DNA of 22,478 nt from Megamonas sp. UBA1799 (GCA_002319815.1 DCFR01000036.1:1-22478); one strand, 5' to 3'; counted from the first letter of the stretch, positions 1-7,284 are shown. The notes: generated from the letters alone by a model not told the origin. Made by a program: numbers and translations.

Positions 1-67
1 TTACACAGTTTATTATACACTCCCCAGCCTCGAAAAATCGCGTTCCCTTTTTATTTGCACAACGGTT

Positions 68-991
68 TTATTTTTTAGCGATGTCAGCCGCGCTTTGCGC
101 CGCCAGTTCATCCAAATGACGAAGTTGTTCTTCCTGCAACGGATTTTCCAGCGTAAAGCCCCGGCCCATGACCTCCGAAGTATCCGATACGATCATAAAA
201 GCCTCCGGATCAAAAGAATCAGCAATGAATTTAATACTGCTGACCTGCGTCAGGCTCGCCACAACAAACAAGATGTTCTTATGCTCCTTGGTAAAGGCAC
301 CCCGTCCATCCAGCATGGTAACCCCACGGCGGGTGCGCGTCATAATACAGGCGGCAATTTCTTCCGCCGCCGGAGAAATAATAAAGATCTGCTTCTCACG
401 GTTCAATCCGGCAGCCACCCGGTTGGTAAGCTCCGCAGTGACATAAATTGACACGAGGGTAAATAACGCTGTCTCCAGATCGAACAGCGCGATGTTGATC
501 ACCACAATAACAATATTCAGCACAAAAACTACCGTTCCAATATCAAACGAATAATATTTTTTTACTACCGCGCCCACTACATCAAGCCCGCCTGAATTTG
601 CTCCGGCCCGAAACAATAAACCGAAACCGATACCAGCCAGCACGCCGCCAAAAATCGCGTTCAGCATGACGTCATGTACCAGCGCATAATCGACCACAAA
701 ACTCGTCATATCCACACAGACGGAAAAAAGCACCGTACCGATAATCGTATCCAAAAGATACTGCCGGCCAAATACCCGCCAGGCCAGATAAAGAATCGGC
801 AGGTTATAGATAATGAGCTGCACGCCAATGGGCCAGCCCATTAAATAATAGAGCACAATAGCGATGCCGCTCAATCCGCCGGCCATCAAATGGCCCGGAA
901 TGAGGAAAATATTAAACCCCAGACTGCCAATCAGACAGCCAAGCAAAATCAGAAGATACCGCTGTGCATGTTTTTGAAAATTTCGCGACAT
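68..991 (-). CDS. YitT family integral membrane protein
   Basis: This 307-residue protein has the two-part layout of the YitT family: an N-terminal half of about five hydrophobic membrane segments (DUF161/YitT_membrane) and a soluble C-terminal DUF2179 domain from roughly residue 205, with the family-like stretch TRRGVTMLDGRGAFT. The biochemical role of the family is not established; transport or a signalling-linked membrane function has been suggested. A GTG two codons upstream (position 997) is in frame, but the Shine-Dalgarno-like GGGGTG at 1003-998 sits 6 nt from the ATG at 991 and overlaps the GTG, so the ATG is preferred. It is divergent from the alkylation-repair gene, with about 67 bp between them. 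No clear terminator is visible in the 67 bases after its stop. Confidence 0.88.
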   Translation of the reverse strand: MSRNFQKHAQRYLLILLGCLIGSLGFNIFLIPGHLMAGGLSGIAIVLYYLMGWPIGVQLIIYNLPILYLAWRVFGRQYLLDTIIGTVLFSVCVDMTSFVVDYALVHDVMLNAIFGGVLAGIGFGLLFRAGANSGGLDVVGAVVKKYYSFDIGTVVFVLNIVIVVINIALFDLETALFTLVSIYVTAELTNRVAAGLNREKQIFIISPAAEEIAACIMTRTRRGVTMLDGRGAFTKEHKNILFVVASLTQVSSIKFIADSFDPEAFMIVSDTSEVMGRGFTLENPLQEEQLRHLDELAAQSAADIAKK

Positions 992-1005
992 ACCCACACC
1001 CCGCT

Positions 1006-1034
1006 TTGATAAACTGTGTTATGATAATTATATT
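1006..1034 (+). promoter_or_regulatory. Putative sigma-A promoter of the alkylation-repair gene
   Basis: TTGATA at 1006-1011 and TATATT at 1029-1034 are separated by 17 nt. The predicted transcript would start near 1041, only a few bases before the AAAGGAG ribosome-binding site at 1044-1050, so the leader would be very short. This is based on consensus matching only. Confidence 0.45.
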
Positions 1035-1058
1035 ATTTTCCCAAAAGGAGACTAGCTT

Positions 1059-1808
1059 ATGCTGACCAACGAAGAACTGCGCACGATGCTTTACCAGCAA
1101 GCCGACAAAAAATATGCGGCTTTCAGCGGCAAACTGCTGCCGCCGGGCACCCGTCTCATCGGCGTACGCCTGCCTGCGCTGCGCTGTCTGGCCCGACAGC
1201 TCGCCGCAGACCGTGCAGAAGTCATCGGCTGGCTGTCCCAGGCATCCGATGACTTCTTTGAAGAACGGATGCTGCAGGGCCTCGTAATCGGCGCTCTCTA
1301 CGTTGAATTTTTCACCCGCATTGGTCTTATCCGCAGCTTTTTGCCAAAAATTGATAACTGGTCCATCTGCGACAGCTGCTGCGCCAGCCTGAAATGCCTG
1401 CGTCCGGACCGAGAACAGCTATGGCCTTTTCTCATGGAATGTCTGGCCAGTCCGGCTCCCTATACGCAGCGGTTTGCCGTGGTCATGCTGCTTGACCACT
1501 ATGCAGATAAAGAATATGCACCGAAAGCTTTAGCAGCTTTCGATGCAATCCAAACCGGGCATTACTATGTGAAAATGGCCATTGCCTGGGCCGTTTCCGT
1601 ATATTTCATCAAGGCCCCGGACATCACCCGCCGCTGGCTTCCCGGCTGCCGGCTTGATGCCTTCACCCGAACCAAAGCCTTACAAAAGGCGATTGAATCC
1701 TACCGGGTCACGAACGAGGACAAGGTCTGGCTTCGTGTACAGAAACATCGTCTGTCGTCTCATCCCGGGGCTTCCCACGCGCAATCAGATACAGCGGCCG
1801 GTTCTTGA
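1059..1808 (+). CDS. AlkD-like DNA alkylation repair protein
   Basis: This 249-residue HEAT-like repeat protein belongs to the AlkC/AlkD DNA alkylation repair family, glycosylases that remove N3- and N7-alkylated purines without flipping the base. Visible family features are W101 and D105 (spacing W-x3-D as in the Bacillus cereus AlkD active site), R138 in the QRFAVV stretch, W178 in VKMAIAWAVS, and the closing SYRVTNEDK motif near residue 214. The start is fixed by AAAGGAG at 1044-1050, 8 nt before the ATG. The last 25 or so residues (after WLRVQKHR) have no family look and are encoded antisense to the 3' end of the glycosyltransferase gene, giving a 101-bp tail-to-tail overlap. Whether it acts as a glycosylase or only binds DNA cannot be decided from the sequence. 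Confidence 0.85.
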   Translation: MLTNEELRTMLYQQADKKYAAFSGKLLPPGTRLIGVRLPALRCLARQLAADRAEVIGWLSQASDDFFEERMLQGLVIGALYVEFFTRIGLIRSFLPKIDNWSICDSCCASLKCLRPDREQLWPFLMECLASPAPYTQRFAVVMLLDHYADKEYAPKALAAFDAIQTGHYYVKMAIAWAVSVYFIKAPDITRRWLPGCRLDAFTRTKALQKAIESYRVTNEDKVWLRVQKHRLSSHPGASHAQSDTAAGS

Positions 1809-2688
1809 CTTCCTCAAAAATACGGCCGATGTACTCGCCCATAATACCAAGGATACAAAGCTGGACGCCGCCGAAAAACAGCACACAGGCAGTGATTGTC
1901 GCCCACCCCGGCACCGCATCATTGGCAATGTATTTTGTATACAGCACATGCAGCAGCAGCAGGAAACTGATCATACCGCAGAACACGCCGCTATAGAGTC
2001 CAAAACGCAGCGGCATCGTCGAATAGGCCATGATGCCGTCCAGAGCAAAATGCAGCATCTTGCGCGGTGAGAACTTTGAAACGCCGGCAAAACGCGGCGG
2101 CGCAATAAATTCCAGCTGTGTCTGACGATATCCCATGGCACCGATCATGCCGCGAATAAATCGCGCATGCTCACGATAGCGCCGAAACGCCCGTACCACA
2201 ATCCGGTCCATAAGACGGAAATCCGATCCGCCCGGCTGGATATGTACTTTGGACACGAAGTTCAGCAGTTTGTAATACATCGACGACGTAAACTTTTTTA
2301 AAACCGATACGCCTTCCGTCGTCTTGCGAATGGTCTGCACGACCTCAAATCCTTGCTCCCACTTGGCAATGAGCACGGGGATTAGTTCCGGCGGATGCTG
2401 CATATCGCCATCCATGGTGATCACCGCATCCCCGTCCGCATGATCCAGACCGCAGGTCAGCGCCAGCTGATGACCGGAATTGCGCGCCAGAAAAATCGAC
2501 TGCACCCGGTCATCTTCCCGTTCCAGCTCCCGGAGAATCTCCCGGCTGCGATCCTTGGAACCGTCATCAACAAAAATGAGCTCAAACGTATACGTCAAAG
2601 GCCGCATTGCCTCACACACCGCCACATAAAAATGGCGGATATTATCTTCTTCATTATAAACCGGCACAACAATCGAAATCAATTTCAT
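1708..2688 (-). CDS. Family 2 membrane glycosyltransferase (GtrB/YkcC-like)
   Basis: This 326-residue polyprenyl-phosphate glycosyltransferase has a GT-A domain that opens with ISIVVPVYNEE and carries DDGS at 41-44 and the metal-binding DGD at 93-95. Two C-terminal membrane segments follow at about 228-250 and 263-285, then the typical GEYIGRIFEEVKNRP motif. Enzymes of this type transfer a sugar from a nucleotide donor to undecaprenyl phosphate at the inner membrane face, feeding O-antigen, teichoic acid or lipid A modification. The start is uncertain: neither ATG 2688 (family-typical MKLISIVVP) nor ATG 2706 has a good ribosome-binding site. About 20 residues at the C terminus look unrelated to the family and lie in the overlap with the alkylation-repair gene. 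The divergent GtrA gene is its natural partner. The actual sugar is unknown. Confidence 0.88.
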   Translation of the reverse strand: MKLISIVVPVYNEEDNIRHFYVAVCEAMRPLTYTFELIFVDDGSKDRSREILRELEREDDRVQSIFLARNSGHQLALTCGLDHADGDAVITMDGDMQHPPELIPVLIAKWEQGFEVVQTIRKTTEGVSVLKKFTSSMYYKLLNFVSKVHIQPGGSDFRLMDRIVVRAFRRYREHARFIRGMIGAMGYRQTQLEFIAPPRFAGVSKFSPRKMLHFALDGIMAYSTMPLRFGLYSGVFCGMISFLLLLHVLYTKYIANDAVPGWATITACVLFFGGVQLCILGIMGEYIGRIFEEVKNRPLYLIARGKPRDETTDDVSVHEARPCPRS

Positions 2689-2732
2689 TAGGTTTCTGCA
2701 CTTCATTTCTCAATAGATTCATTACTTTATTT

Positions 2733-2761
2733 ATTATAATATCCGACAGCAAAATGCACAA
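2733..2761 (-). promoter_or_regulatory. Putative promoter of the glycosyltransferase gene
   Basis: On the minus strand a perfect TATAAT (2738-2733) lies 17 nt downstream of a weak -35 box TTGTGC (2761-2756). The predicted start near 2726 leaves a leader of about 20-40 nt. It is almost back to back with the gtrA promoter. Confidence 0.45.
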
Positions 2762-2787
2762 TGCCCTGCAGGTATTTTCTCACAAAG

Positions 2788-2816
2788 TTGACAATTGCCG
2801 GGAAGCCGGTAATAAT
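2788..2816 (+). promoter_or_regulatory. Putative sigma-A promoter of the gtrA-like gene
   Basis: A perfect TTGACA (2788-2793) is followed after 17 nt by AATAAT (2811-2816), five of six matches to the -10 consensus. The start would lie near 2823, upstream of the AAAGGAG ribosome-binding site at 2842-2848. Confidence 0.55.
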
Positions 2817-2856
2817 AACAACAGAAACCTGCTTCGTCAGGAAAGGAGCGCTTCGT

Positions 2857-3255
2857 TTGCACGTACTTGAACAAATTCGCCATCACTTTTTCACTCGGGA
2901 ATTTCTGCTTTTTCTCATCGTCGGCTGCATTAACACCTTTAACGGCACGCTGTTAACCTGGATCTACGCCTTTGCCCTGCCGAGCAACCTCGCTTTCAAC
3001 TGCGCCTATATCACCAGCAATGTGCTTGCCTATGGACTCAACAGCGCCTTCATATTTCACGAAGTCATGAGCGTCCGGCGCGGTCTGAAGTTTGCCGTTT
3101 CTTATATTCCCAACTATCTCATCCAGAATGCCATTGTCTTCATCGCTTACAATCTGCTTGGCATTCCGCTCGTCATCAGTTCGCTCATCGCCGCCGTACT
3201 TGGCATCCCAGTTACGTTTCTCATGGTCAAAATTTTTGCCTTCAACCGCGGCTGA
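2857..3255 (+). CDS. GtrA family membrane protein (TTG start)
   Basis: This 132-residue, four-helix membrane protein of the GtrA/DPMS family begins with FLLFLIVGCINTF, the family's opening helix. GtrA-type proteins are thought to help move polyprenyl-phosphate-linked sugars across the membrane, or to support the partner glycosyltransferase. The reading frame is open upstream to an ATG at 2761, but AAAGGAG at 2842-2848 lies 8 nt before a TTG at 2857, and that start gives the normal family length; the longer form would also run through the promoter. It is transcribed away from the GtrB-like gene with about 170 bp between starts, a divergent pair rather than the usual operon. A bidirectional terminator follows. 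Confidence 0.85.
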   Translation: MHVLEQIRHHFFTREFLLFLIVGCINTFNGTLLTWIYAFALPSNLAFNCAYITSNVLAYGLNSAFIFHEVMSVRRGLKFAVSYIPNYLIQNAIVFIAYNLLGIPLVISSLIAAVLGIPVTFLMVKIFAFNRG

Positions 3256-3268
3256 ATCATCTATGAAT

Positions 3269-3306
3269 AAAATGCACGGACTTCTTTAAAGAAGCTCGTG
3301 CATTTT
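3269..3306. terminator. Bidirectional terminator between gtrA-like gene and dehydrogenase
   Basis: The arms AAAATGCACG (3269-3278) and CGTGCATTTT (3297-3306) form a 10-bp stem, with a second self-complementary core, CTTCTTTAAAGAAG, inside. Oligo-T follows on the plus strand and T-rich sequence follows on the minus strand. It separates two convergent genes that end at 3255 and 3316. Confidence 0.8.
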
Positions 3307-3315
3307 TAATCGGCA

Positions 3316-4185
3316 CTACTTGCGAATATACCAATGAATAAGCGCCTGCGTGCCGCGGTCATCAAATCCCCGAGCCGCCAGCTCATCGTACAGCCGCTTT
3401 GCCAGGCGCAGTCCCGGCAGATCAAGATGCATTTCCTCCGCCGATTCAATGGCAATGCGCATGTCCTTGATAAAGTGCTTAATAAAAAATCCCGGCGCGT
3501 CATCGCCCTTGAGCATACGAGGCGCCAAATTCGTCATCGACCACGAACCGGCCGCCCCTGTCGCAATCGTTTCCAGCACGGCCGAAGCATCCAGCCCGCA
3601 TTTTTTTGCATAGGCCACGGCTTCGCAAACACCCATCATATTCGAAGCGATAGCAATCTGATTGGCCATTTTCGTATGCTGTCCGGAACCGGCTGTGCCA
3701 AAATAACGAATGTTTTTTCCCATGAGGGAAAAAATCGGCAGCATGACGTCAAAAGCTTTTCGCTCCCCGCCGGCCATAATGGCGAGCGAAGCATTGCGGG
3801 CGCCGACATCGCCGCCGGACACCGGCGCATCCAGCGCAGCAATTCCTTTTTTCAGCGCCGCGGTAAAAATCCGCTGCGCCAGCTTCGGACTGGAAGTCGT
3901 CATATCGACCACATAGCCGCCCTTTTTCATCTGCAGGATTCCCTGCTCGCCAAAGTAAATTTCTTCGACATCGCGAGGATAGCCTACCATGGACAGCACC
4001 ACGTCAACGCCGGCCGCCAGCGCTGCCGGCGAATCCGCCCAATGCGCGCCGCGCTCCAAAAGCGGCGTCGCTTTTTCCCTGGTGCGGTTATAAACGATCA
4101 GTTCATGCCCGGCGGTCAGTAAATGTCCCGCCATGCTGCTGCCCATAACGCCCATACCAATAAAACCAATTTTTGCTAAAGCCAT
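3316..4185 (-). CDS. NAD(P)-dependent beta-hydroxyacid dehydrogenase (GarR/GlxR-like)
   Basis: This 289-residue enzyme belongs to the 3-hydroxyisobutyrate dehydrogenase / tartronate semialdehyde reductase superfamily. It starts with the dinucleotide-binding motif GFIGMGVMGSSMAGHL (7-22), has the substrate-binding signature DAPVSGGDVGARNASLAIM (119-137), and carries the catalytic lysine K172 in GQHTKMANQ, with N176 nearby. N33 and R34 after the second strand would suit an NADP phosphate better than NAD, which is a weak inference. The substrate is not decidable: 2-hydroxy-3-oxopropionate, 3-hydroxyisobutyrate and succinic semialdehyde all fit. GGAGG about 8 nt upstream supports the start. It lies 27 bp after the unknown gene of the nfeD-floA operon with no terminator between, so it may be cotranscribed. 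Confidence 0.9.
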   Translation of the reverse strand: MALAKIGFIGMGVMGSSMAGHLLTAGHELIVYNRTREKATPLLERGAHWADSPAALAAGVDVVLSMVGYPRDVEEIYFGEQGILQMKKGGYVVDMTTSSPKLAQRIFTAALKKGIAALDAPVSGGDVGARNASLAIMAGGERKAFDVMLPIFSLMGKNIRYFGTAGSGQHTKMANQIAIASNMMGVCEAVAYAKKCGLDASAVLETIATGAAGSWSMTNLAPRMLKGDDAPGFFIKHFIKDMRIAIESAEEMHLDLPGLRLAKRLYDELAARGFDDRGTQALIHWYIRK

Positions 4186-4212
4186 ACTGCTGCCTCCTCG
4201 AAAAATTCTCTG

Positions 4213-4722
4213 TTAACGGCGGCGATTTTGATATGCTTTCGGCCGACCGATAATTTCTGCATAAATCACCGCATTCATCATCGCATCCGGCGTCAGCGCC
4301 AGCACCGGGCGCGGTGATTCCTGCCGGTCCCGGGCTGCCTGATCCCCATCAGCCATCGTCTGGCTCTCCTGCCGTCGTTTCGCTTCCAAATACTGTTGAT
4401 ACCGGTTTTTTACCCCCGCTGCCGGTTCTGTCGCGGCCGTTTCCTGATACACCCCGTCTTTTCCATACCCCGAAGCTCTGGCCCGGGAAGGAATATCCAG
4501 CGCAACCTCTGGACGCCGCGGTTCGCCAGAACGCGTCGGTGCCGGCATCTCATCCGGCAGCCTGGCCGGCGGTTTTTTTGTATCCAGCCGTCCGGCAATA
4601 AAGATAAAAATCGCCACAGCCGCCAGCGCCAGCACCAGATCCGAAACGCTCCCCAGCAAATCGCCGACCAACCGCAGGCCATGCGCCAACAAGATCAGCA
4701 AAGTTCCCGCTGCATGTCCCAT
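4213..4722 (-). CDS. Unknown membrane-anchored protein in the nfeD-floA operon
   Basis: I do not recognise this 169-residue protein. Its N-terminal 45 residues are hydrophobic, with one confident membrane segment (about 28-45, LVLALAAVAIFIFIAG) and possibly an amphipathic helix before it. The middle (about 48-135) is rich in Pro, Arg, Glu and Gln and is probably disordered or extended, containing a possible short helix NRYQQYLEAKRRQE. The last 30 residues form a distinct block, LTPDAMMNAVIYAEIIG followed by a basic tail, which looks like a conserved docking or interaction motif. The ATG is 1 nt after the floA stop codon (TGA-G-ATG), so translation is probably coupled to floA. Cotranscription with floA suggests a membrane-microdomain role, but this is guilt by association only. 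Confidence 0.75.
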   Translation of the reverse strand: MGHAAGTLLILLAHGLRLVGDLLGSVSDLVLALAAVAIFIFIAGRLDTKKPPARLPDEMPAPTRSGEPRRPEVALDIPSRARASGYGKDGVYQETAATEPAAGVKNRYQQYLEAKRRQESQTMADGDQAARDRQESPRPVLALTPDAMMNAVIYAEIIGRPKAYQNRRR

Positions 4723-4723
4723 C

Positions 4724-5722
4724 TCATTTCACCACCGGCGGCGTCGGCGGCTTTGCAGCTGCGCCGGCATTGCCGATTGACTGACGCATATCCGTATCCG
4801 CCTTGATATTATTGAGATTATAATAATCCATAACACCCAGCTTTCCCGCACGCAATGCCGCCGCCATCGCGTGTGGAACCTCGGCCTGAGCTTCGACTAC
4901 CTTGGCCTCCATTTCCTGCGTGTACGCTTTCATCTCCTGCTCCTTGGCAACTGCCATCGCGCGGCGTTCCTCAGCCCTTGCCTGTGCAATACGCTTATCC
5001 GCCTCCGCCTGATCTGTCAGCAATTCAGCCCCGATGTTACGCCCTACATCAACATCGGCAATATCAATGGAAAGAATCTCAAACGCCGTCCCGGCATCGA
5101 GTCCCTTGCCCAAGACCGTTTTAGAAATTCCATCCGGACTCTCAAGCACATCAGTATGTTTTTCCGACGACCCCACCGTCGTAACAATGCCTTCCCCAAC
5201 GCGGGCAATAATGGTCGGTTCCCCGGCGCCGCCGACGAGGCGGTCAATATTGGCCCGCACCGTAACCCGCGCCTTTATTTTCAGCTCAATGCCGTTTTTC
5301 GCCACAGCAGAAACAATCGGCGTTTCAATCACTTTGGGATTGACGCTCATCTGTACGGCTTCGAGCACATCACGACCAGCCAGATCAATCGCAGCCGAGC
5401 GCTCAAATGGCAGCGGAATCGAAGCCCGATGCGCCGCAATCAGAGCATCAATAACCCGGTCCACATTGCCGCCGGCCAGATAATGCGCCTCCAGTTGATT
5501 CACAGAAACATTGAGACCGGCCTTATTTGCCTTGATAAGCGGCATAACAATCTTAGCCGGCGGTACCCGACGCAGCCGCATGCCAACCAAGGTAAAGATA
5601 CCAACCGATACATTGGCGGCCATCGCCGAAATCCATAACCCCAATGGTACAAAATGCAAAAAAATCATGACCGCCGCAATTATGACGACCAAAAGAAAAC
5701 CAGAACCCAATAAAGCTCCCAT
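4724..5722 (-). CDS. floA: Flotillin-like protein FloA
   Basis: This 332-residue SPFH-domain protein matches FloA (B. subtilis YqfA, about 331 residues) in length and layout. It has an N-terminal membrane hairpin (about 6-33), then an SPFH/PHB domain with the family phrases VGMRLRRVPP and GLDAGTAFEILSIDIADVDVG, then an Ala/Glu-rich coiled coil (QARAEERRAMAVAKEQEMKA) and a short proline-rich tail. FloA scaffolds functional membrane microdomains and influences membrane fluidity and cell-wall synthesis. A GTG at 5731 is in frame, but AAAGGGG at 5737-5731 lies 8 nt before the ATG at 5722, which is preferred. nfeD lies immediately upstream, the usual NfeD-flotillin pairing. Confidence 0.95.
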   Translation of the reverse strand: MGALLGSGFLLVVIIAAVMIFLHFVPLGLWISAMAANVSVGIFTLVGMRLRRVPPAKIVMPLIKANKAGLNVSVNQLEAHYLAGGNVDRVIDALIAAHRASIPLPFERSAAIDLAGRDVLEAVQMSVNPKVIETPIVSAVAKNGIELKIKARVTVRANIDRLVGGAGEPTIIARVGEGIVTTVGSSEKHTDVLESPDGISKTVLGKGLDAGTAFEILSIDIADVDVGRNIGAELLTDQAEADKRIAQARAEERRAMAVAKEQEMKAYTQEMEAKVVEAQAEVPHAMAAALRAGKLGVMDYYNLNNIKADTDMRQSIGNAGAAAKPPTPPVVK

Positions 5723-5754
5723 GTAAAACACCCCTTTACTGATATTAAATGCGT

Positions 5755-6393
5755 TTACGACTTCTCCTGCCGGCGCACCACTACCCGGCTCCCCTGGGTC
5801 AGAACAACAACGAGACGCGTGCCTTGCGGAATAAAATCCCCTTCCGAAACTACATCCACCAAAACCCCATCAATCATTGCCTTACCCGACGGACGCAGCT
5901 CCGTAAAAGCTTCTCCCCAACGGCCCACCAGTTCTGGACGAGCCTCCGCGCTTACATAGCCGCGCGCGGACGTTGATTGATCATGCAGCACCATCTTGTG
6001 CCAAAGACGGCTGGACGGCAGCCGGTTCACAATAACGGCAAAGACAGCCGCTGCCAACACACAGGATGCCAACAGCGCATAAATGGCATTGATATCGCCG
6101 CCCAGCGCCAATACGACGCTATAGAGCATAGCAGCCGTGCCCACGCCGGCCAAAAGGCCGACCGTCGGCAGCAGGATTTCAATGATAATGCACAATACGC
6201 CTGCCAGAAACACCGCAATCTGATAAAAACTGACCAGACCCTTTACATACTGGCTGCCGAAAAAAACTCCGGCAGCAACCACCCCTAAAAGGGCACCTAT
6301 GCCCAACCCGCCCGTCTTGATCTCCACTAACAGGCCAAAAAACACAATGGCCAACAGCAATACCTGGAGGACCGGCATGCCAATAAAATCCAT
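5755..6393 (-). CDS. NfeD family protein, short form
   Basis: This 212-residue protein has about four membrane segments in residues 7-125, followed by a soluble OB-fold NfeD domain (about 150-210) with the hallmark ELVGRWGEAFTELRPSGKAMI and a DGVLVDVVSEGDFI strand pattern. NfeD proteins are flotillin partners. It corresponds to the C-terminal half of B. subtilis YqeZ, but no ClpP-like serine-protease domain is present and no room for one exists before the upstream terminator, so this is a short NfeD rather than a membrane protease. AGGAGGAGAG upstream fixes the ATG. It is the first gene of the nfeD-floA operon, 32 bp before floA. Confidence 0.9.
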   Translation of the reverse strand: MDFIGMPVLQVLLLAIVFFGLLVEIKTGGLGIGALLGVVAAGVFFGSQYVKGLVSFYQIAVFLAGVLCIIIEILLPTVGLLAGVGTAAMLYSVVLALGGDINAIYALLASCVLAAAVFAVIVNRLPSSRLWHKMVLHDQSTSARGYVSAEARPELVGRWGEAFTELRPSGKAMIDGVLVDVVSEGDFIPQGTRLVVVLTQGSRVVVRRQEKS

Positions 6394-6456
6394 GGCTCTC
6401 TCCTCCTGTTTTTATTTTTCTATCTTTCTTTCATCATTCCATAGCAAACTGGAAAA

Positions 6457-6473
6457 TCCCTGCATAGCAGGGA
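6457..6473. repeat. Small inverted repeat upstream of nfeD
   Basis: TCCCTGC-ATA-GCAGGGA is a perfect 7-bp inverted repeat in the 120-bp space between the yqeY terminator and nfeD. It could be an operator or a leader hairpin for the nfeD-floA operon. No convincing promoter could be placed around it. Confidence 0.45.
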
Positions 6474-6516
6474 AAAGATTCTATTCAATGAACTTTCGGA
6501 TTTTTTTATTTAAGAA

Positions 6517-6552
6517 AAAACACCCGTCAGAATTTAACCTGTCAGGTGTTTT
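6517..6552 (-). terminator. Terminator of rpsU-yqeY
   Basis: On the minus strand, AAAACACCTGACAG and CTGACGGGTGTTTT form a stem with two imperfect positions and an 8-nt loop, followed by a T-rich run (6516 downward). It lies 15 nt after the yqeY stop. Confidence 0.8.
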
Positions 6553-6567
6553 GTCATTTCTGTTGAA

Positions 6568-7017
6568 TTATTGAAGCATCCCGCGAACGAGATCATTTAC
6601 GAGTTTACCGTCAGCCCGCCCCTTGACCTTTGGCATGAGCACTTTCATAACCTTGCCCATATCTCTGGCCGTGGATGCGCCGCTGACTGCTACTGCTTCC
6701 TTTACGAGGCTGCGGACTTCATCTTCCGAGAGCTGCTGTGGTAAATATTCCATGAGAATAGCAATCTCTTCCTCGTTCTGCTGAACGAGATCCTCACGGC
6801 CGCCCTTTTTGAACTCCGTAATGGAATCCCTGCGCTGCTTAACCTCTTTGCTGAGTACAGCAAGGACGCCGGCATCATCGAGCTCTTTTTTGCCATCAAT
6901 CTCCAGCTGGCGGACCGCGCTGCGCACCAGGCGAATAACTCCCAGACGCTGCTTGCCGGCCTCTTTCGCTTTCATGGCCGTTTTCATATCCTCAGTCAAC
7001 TGTTCTTTCAGTGACAC
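6568..7017 (-). CDS. yqeY: GatB/YqeY domain-containing protein (GTG start)
   Basis: This 149-residue YqeY-family protein is nearly all helical, with the family phrases LGVIRLVRSAVRQLEID, VQQNEEEIAILMEYLPQQLSEDE and DMGKVMKVLMPKVKGRADGKLVNDLV. The fold is shared with the tail of GatB, the tRNA-dependent amidotransferase subunit, and is thought to bind tRNA; the cellular role of the stand-alone protein is not settled. The start is GTG at 7017, with GGAGG at 7031-7027 placed 9 nt upstream. It follows rpsU by 29 bp, the standard Firmicute pairing, and is closed by a terminator at 6552-6517. Confidence 0.93.
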   Translation of the reverse strand: MSLKEQLTEDMKTAMKAKEAGKQRLGVIRLVRSAVRQLEIDGKKELDDAGVLAVLSKEVKQRRDSITEFKKGGREDLVQQNEEEIAILMEYLPQQLSEDEVRSLVKEAVAVSGASTARDMGKVMKVLMPKVKGRADGKLVNDLVRGMLQ

Positions 7018-7046
7018 GCTGCCTTACCTCCGTTAGAAAACCAAGA

Positions 7047-7229
7047 TTATGCTTTAAACTTACGTTTACGAGCAGCTTCTGACTTCTTCTTGCGTTTGAC
7101 ACTCGGTTTCTCATAGTGTTCACGTTTTCTAACTTCAGCCATCGTACCCGCTTTCTGGCAGGTACGTTTGAATCTGCGGAGAGCACTGTCAATCGTTTCG
7201 TTTTTTCCAACTTTAACTTCGTTTGCCAT
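7047..7229 (-). CDS. rpsU: 30S ribosomal protein S21
   Basis: This 60-residue basic protein is a full-length bS21, recognised by VGKNETIDSALRRFKR and the basic C-terminal run around KPSVKRKKKSEAARKRK. It sits in the 30S head-platform region near the mRNA exit and the 3' end of 16S rRNA. A strong GGAGG inside a G-rich run precedes the ATG. It is the first gene of the rpsU-yqeY unit and has its own strong promoter, independent of the upstream mtaB-hinT genes. Confidence 0.97.
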   Translation of the reverse strand: MANEVKVGKNETIDSALRRFKRTCQKAGTMAEVRKREHYEKPSVKRKKKSEAARKRKFKA

Positions 7230-7284
7230 TTATTTTCCCCCCCTCCACTTATCTTGGGAGTGTATTACATAACTACACCTAAAT

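Noticed and set aside
1..34. TATAAT on the minus strand at 17-12, possible promoter for a gene left of the window.
   Set aside because: No acceptable -35 box at 16-18 nt and the downstream gene is not visible.
3..1019. An 11-bp inverted repeat (ACACAGTTTAT at 3-13 and its complement at 1009-1019) flanking the YitT gene.
   Set aside because: It is too short, there is no transposase or target duplication, and both copies fall in AT-rich promoter-like sequence, so chance or a shared regulatory word is as likely.
2761..3255. A 164-residue version of the GtrA-like protein starting at ATG 2761.
   Set aside because: No ribosome-binding site there, it would span the predicted promoter, and the extra 32 residues have no family resemblance.
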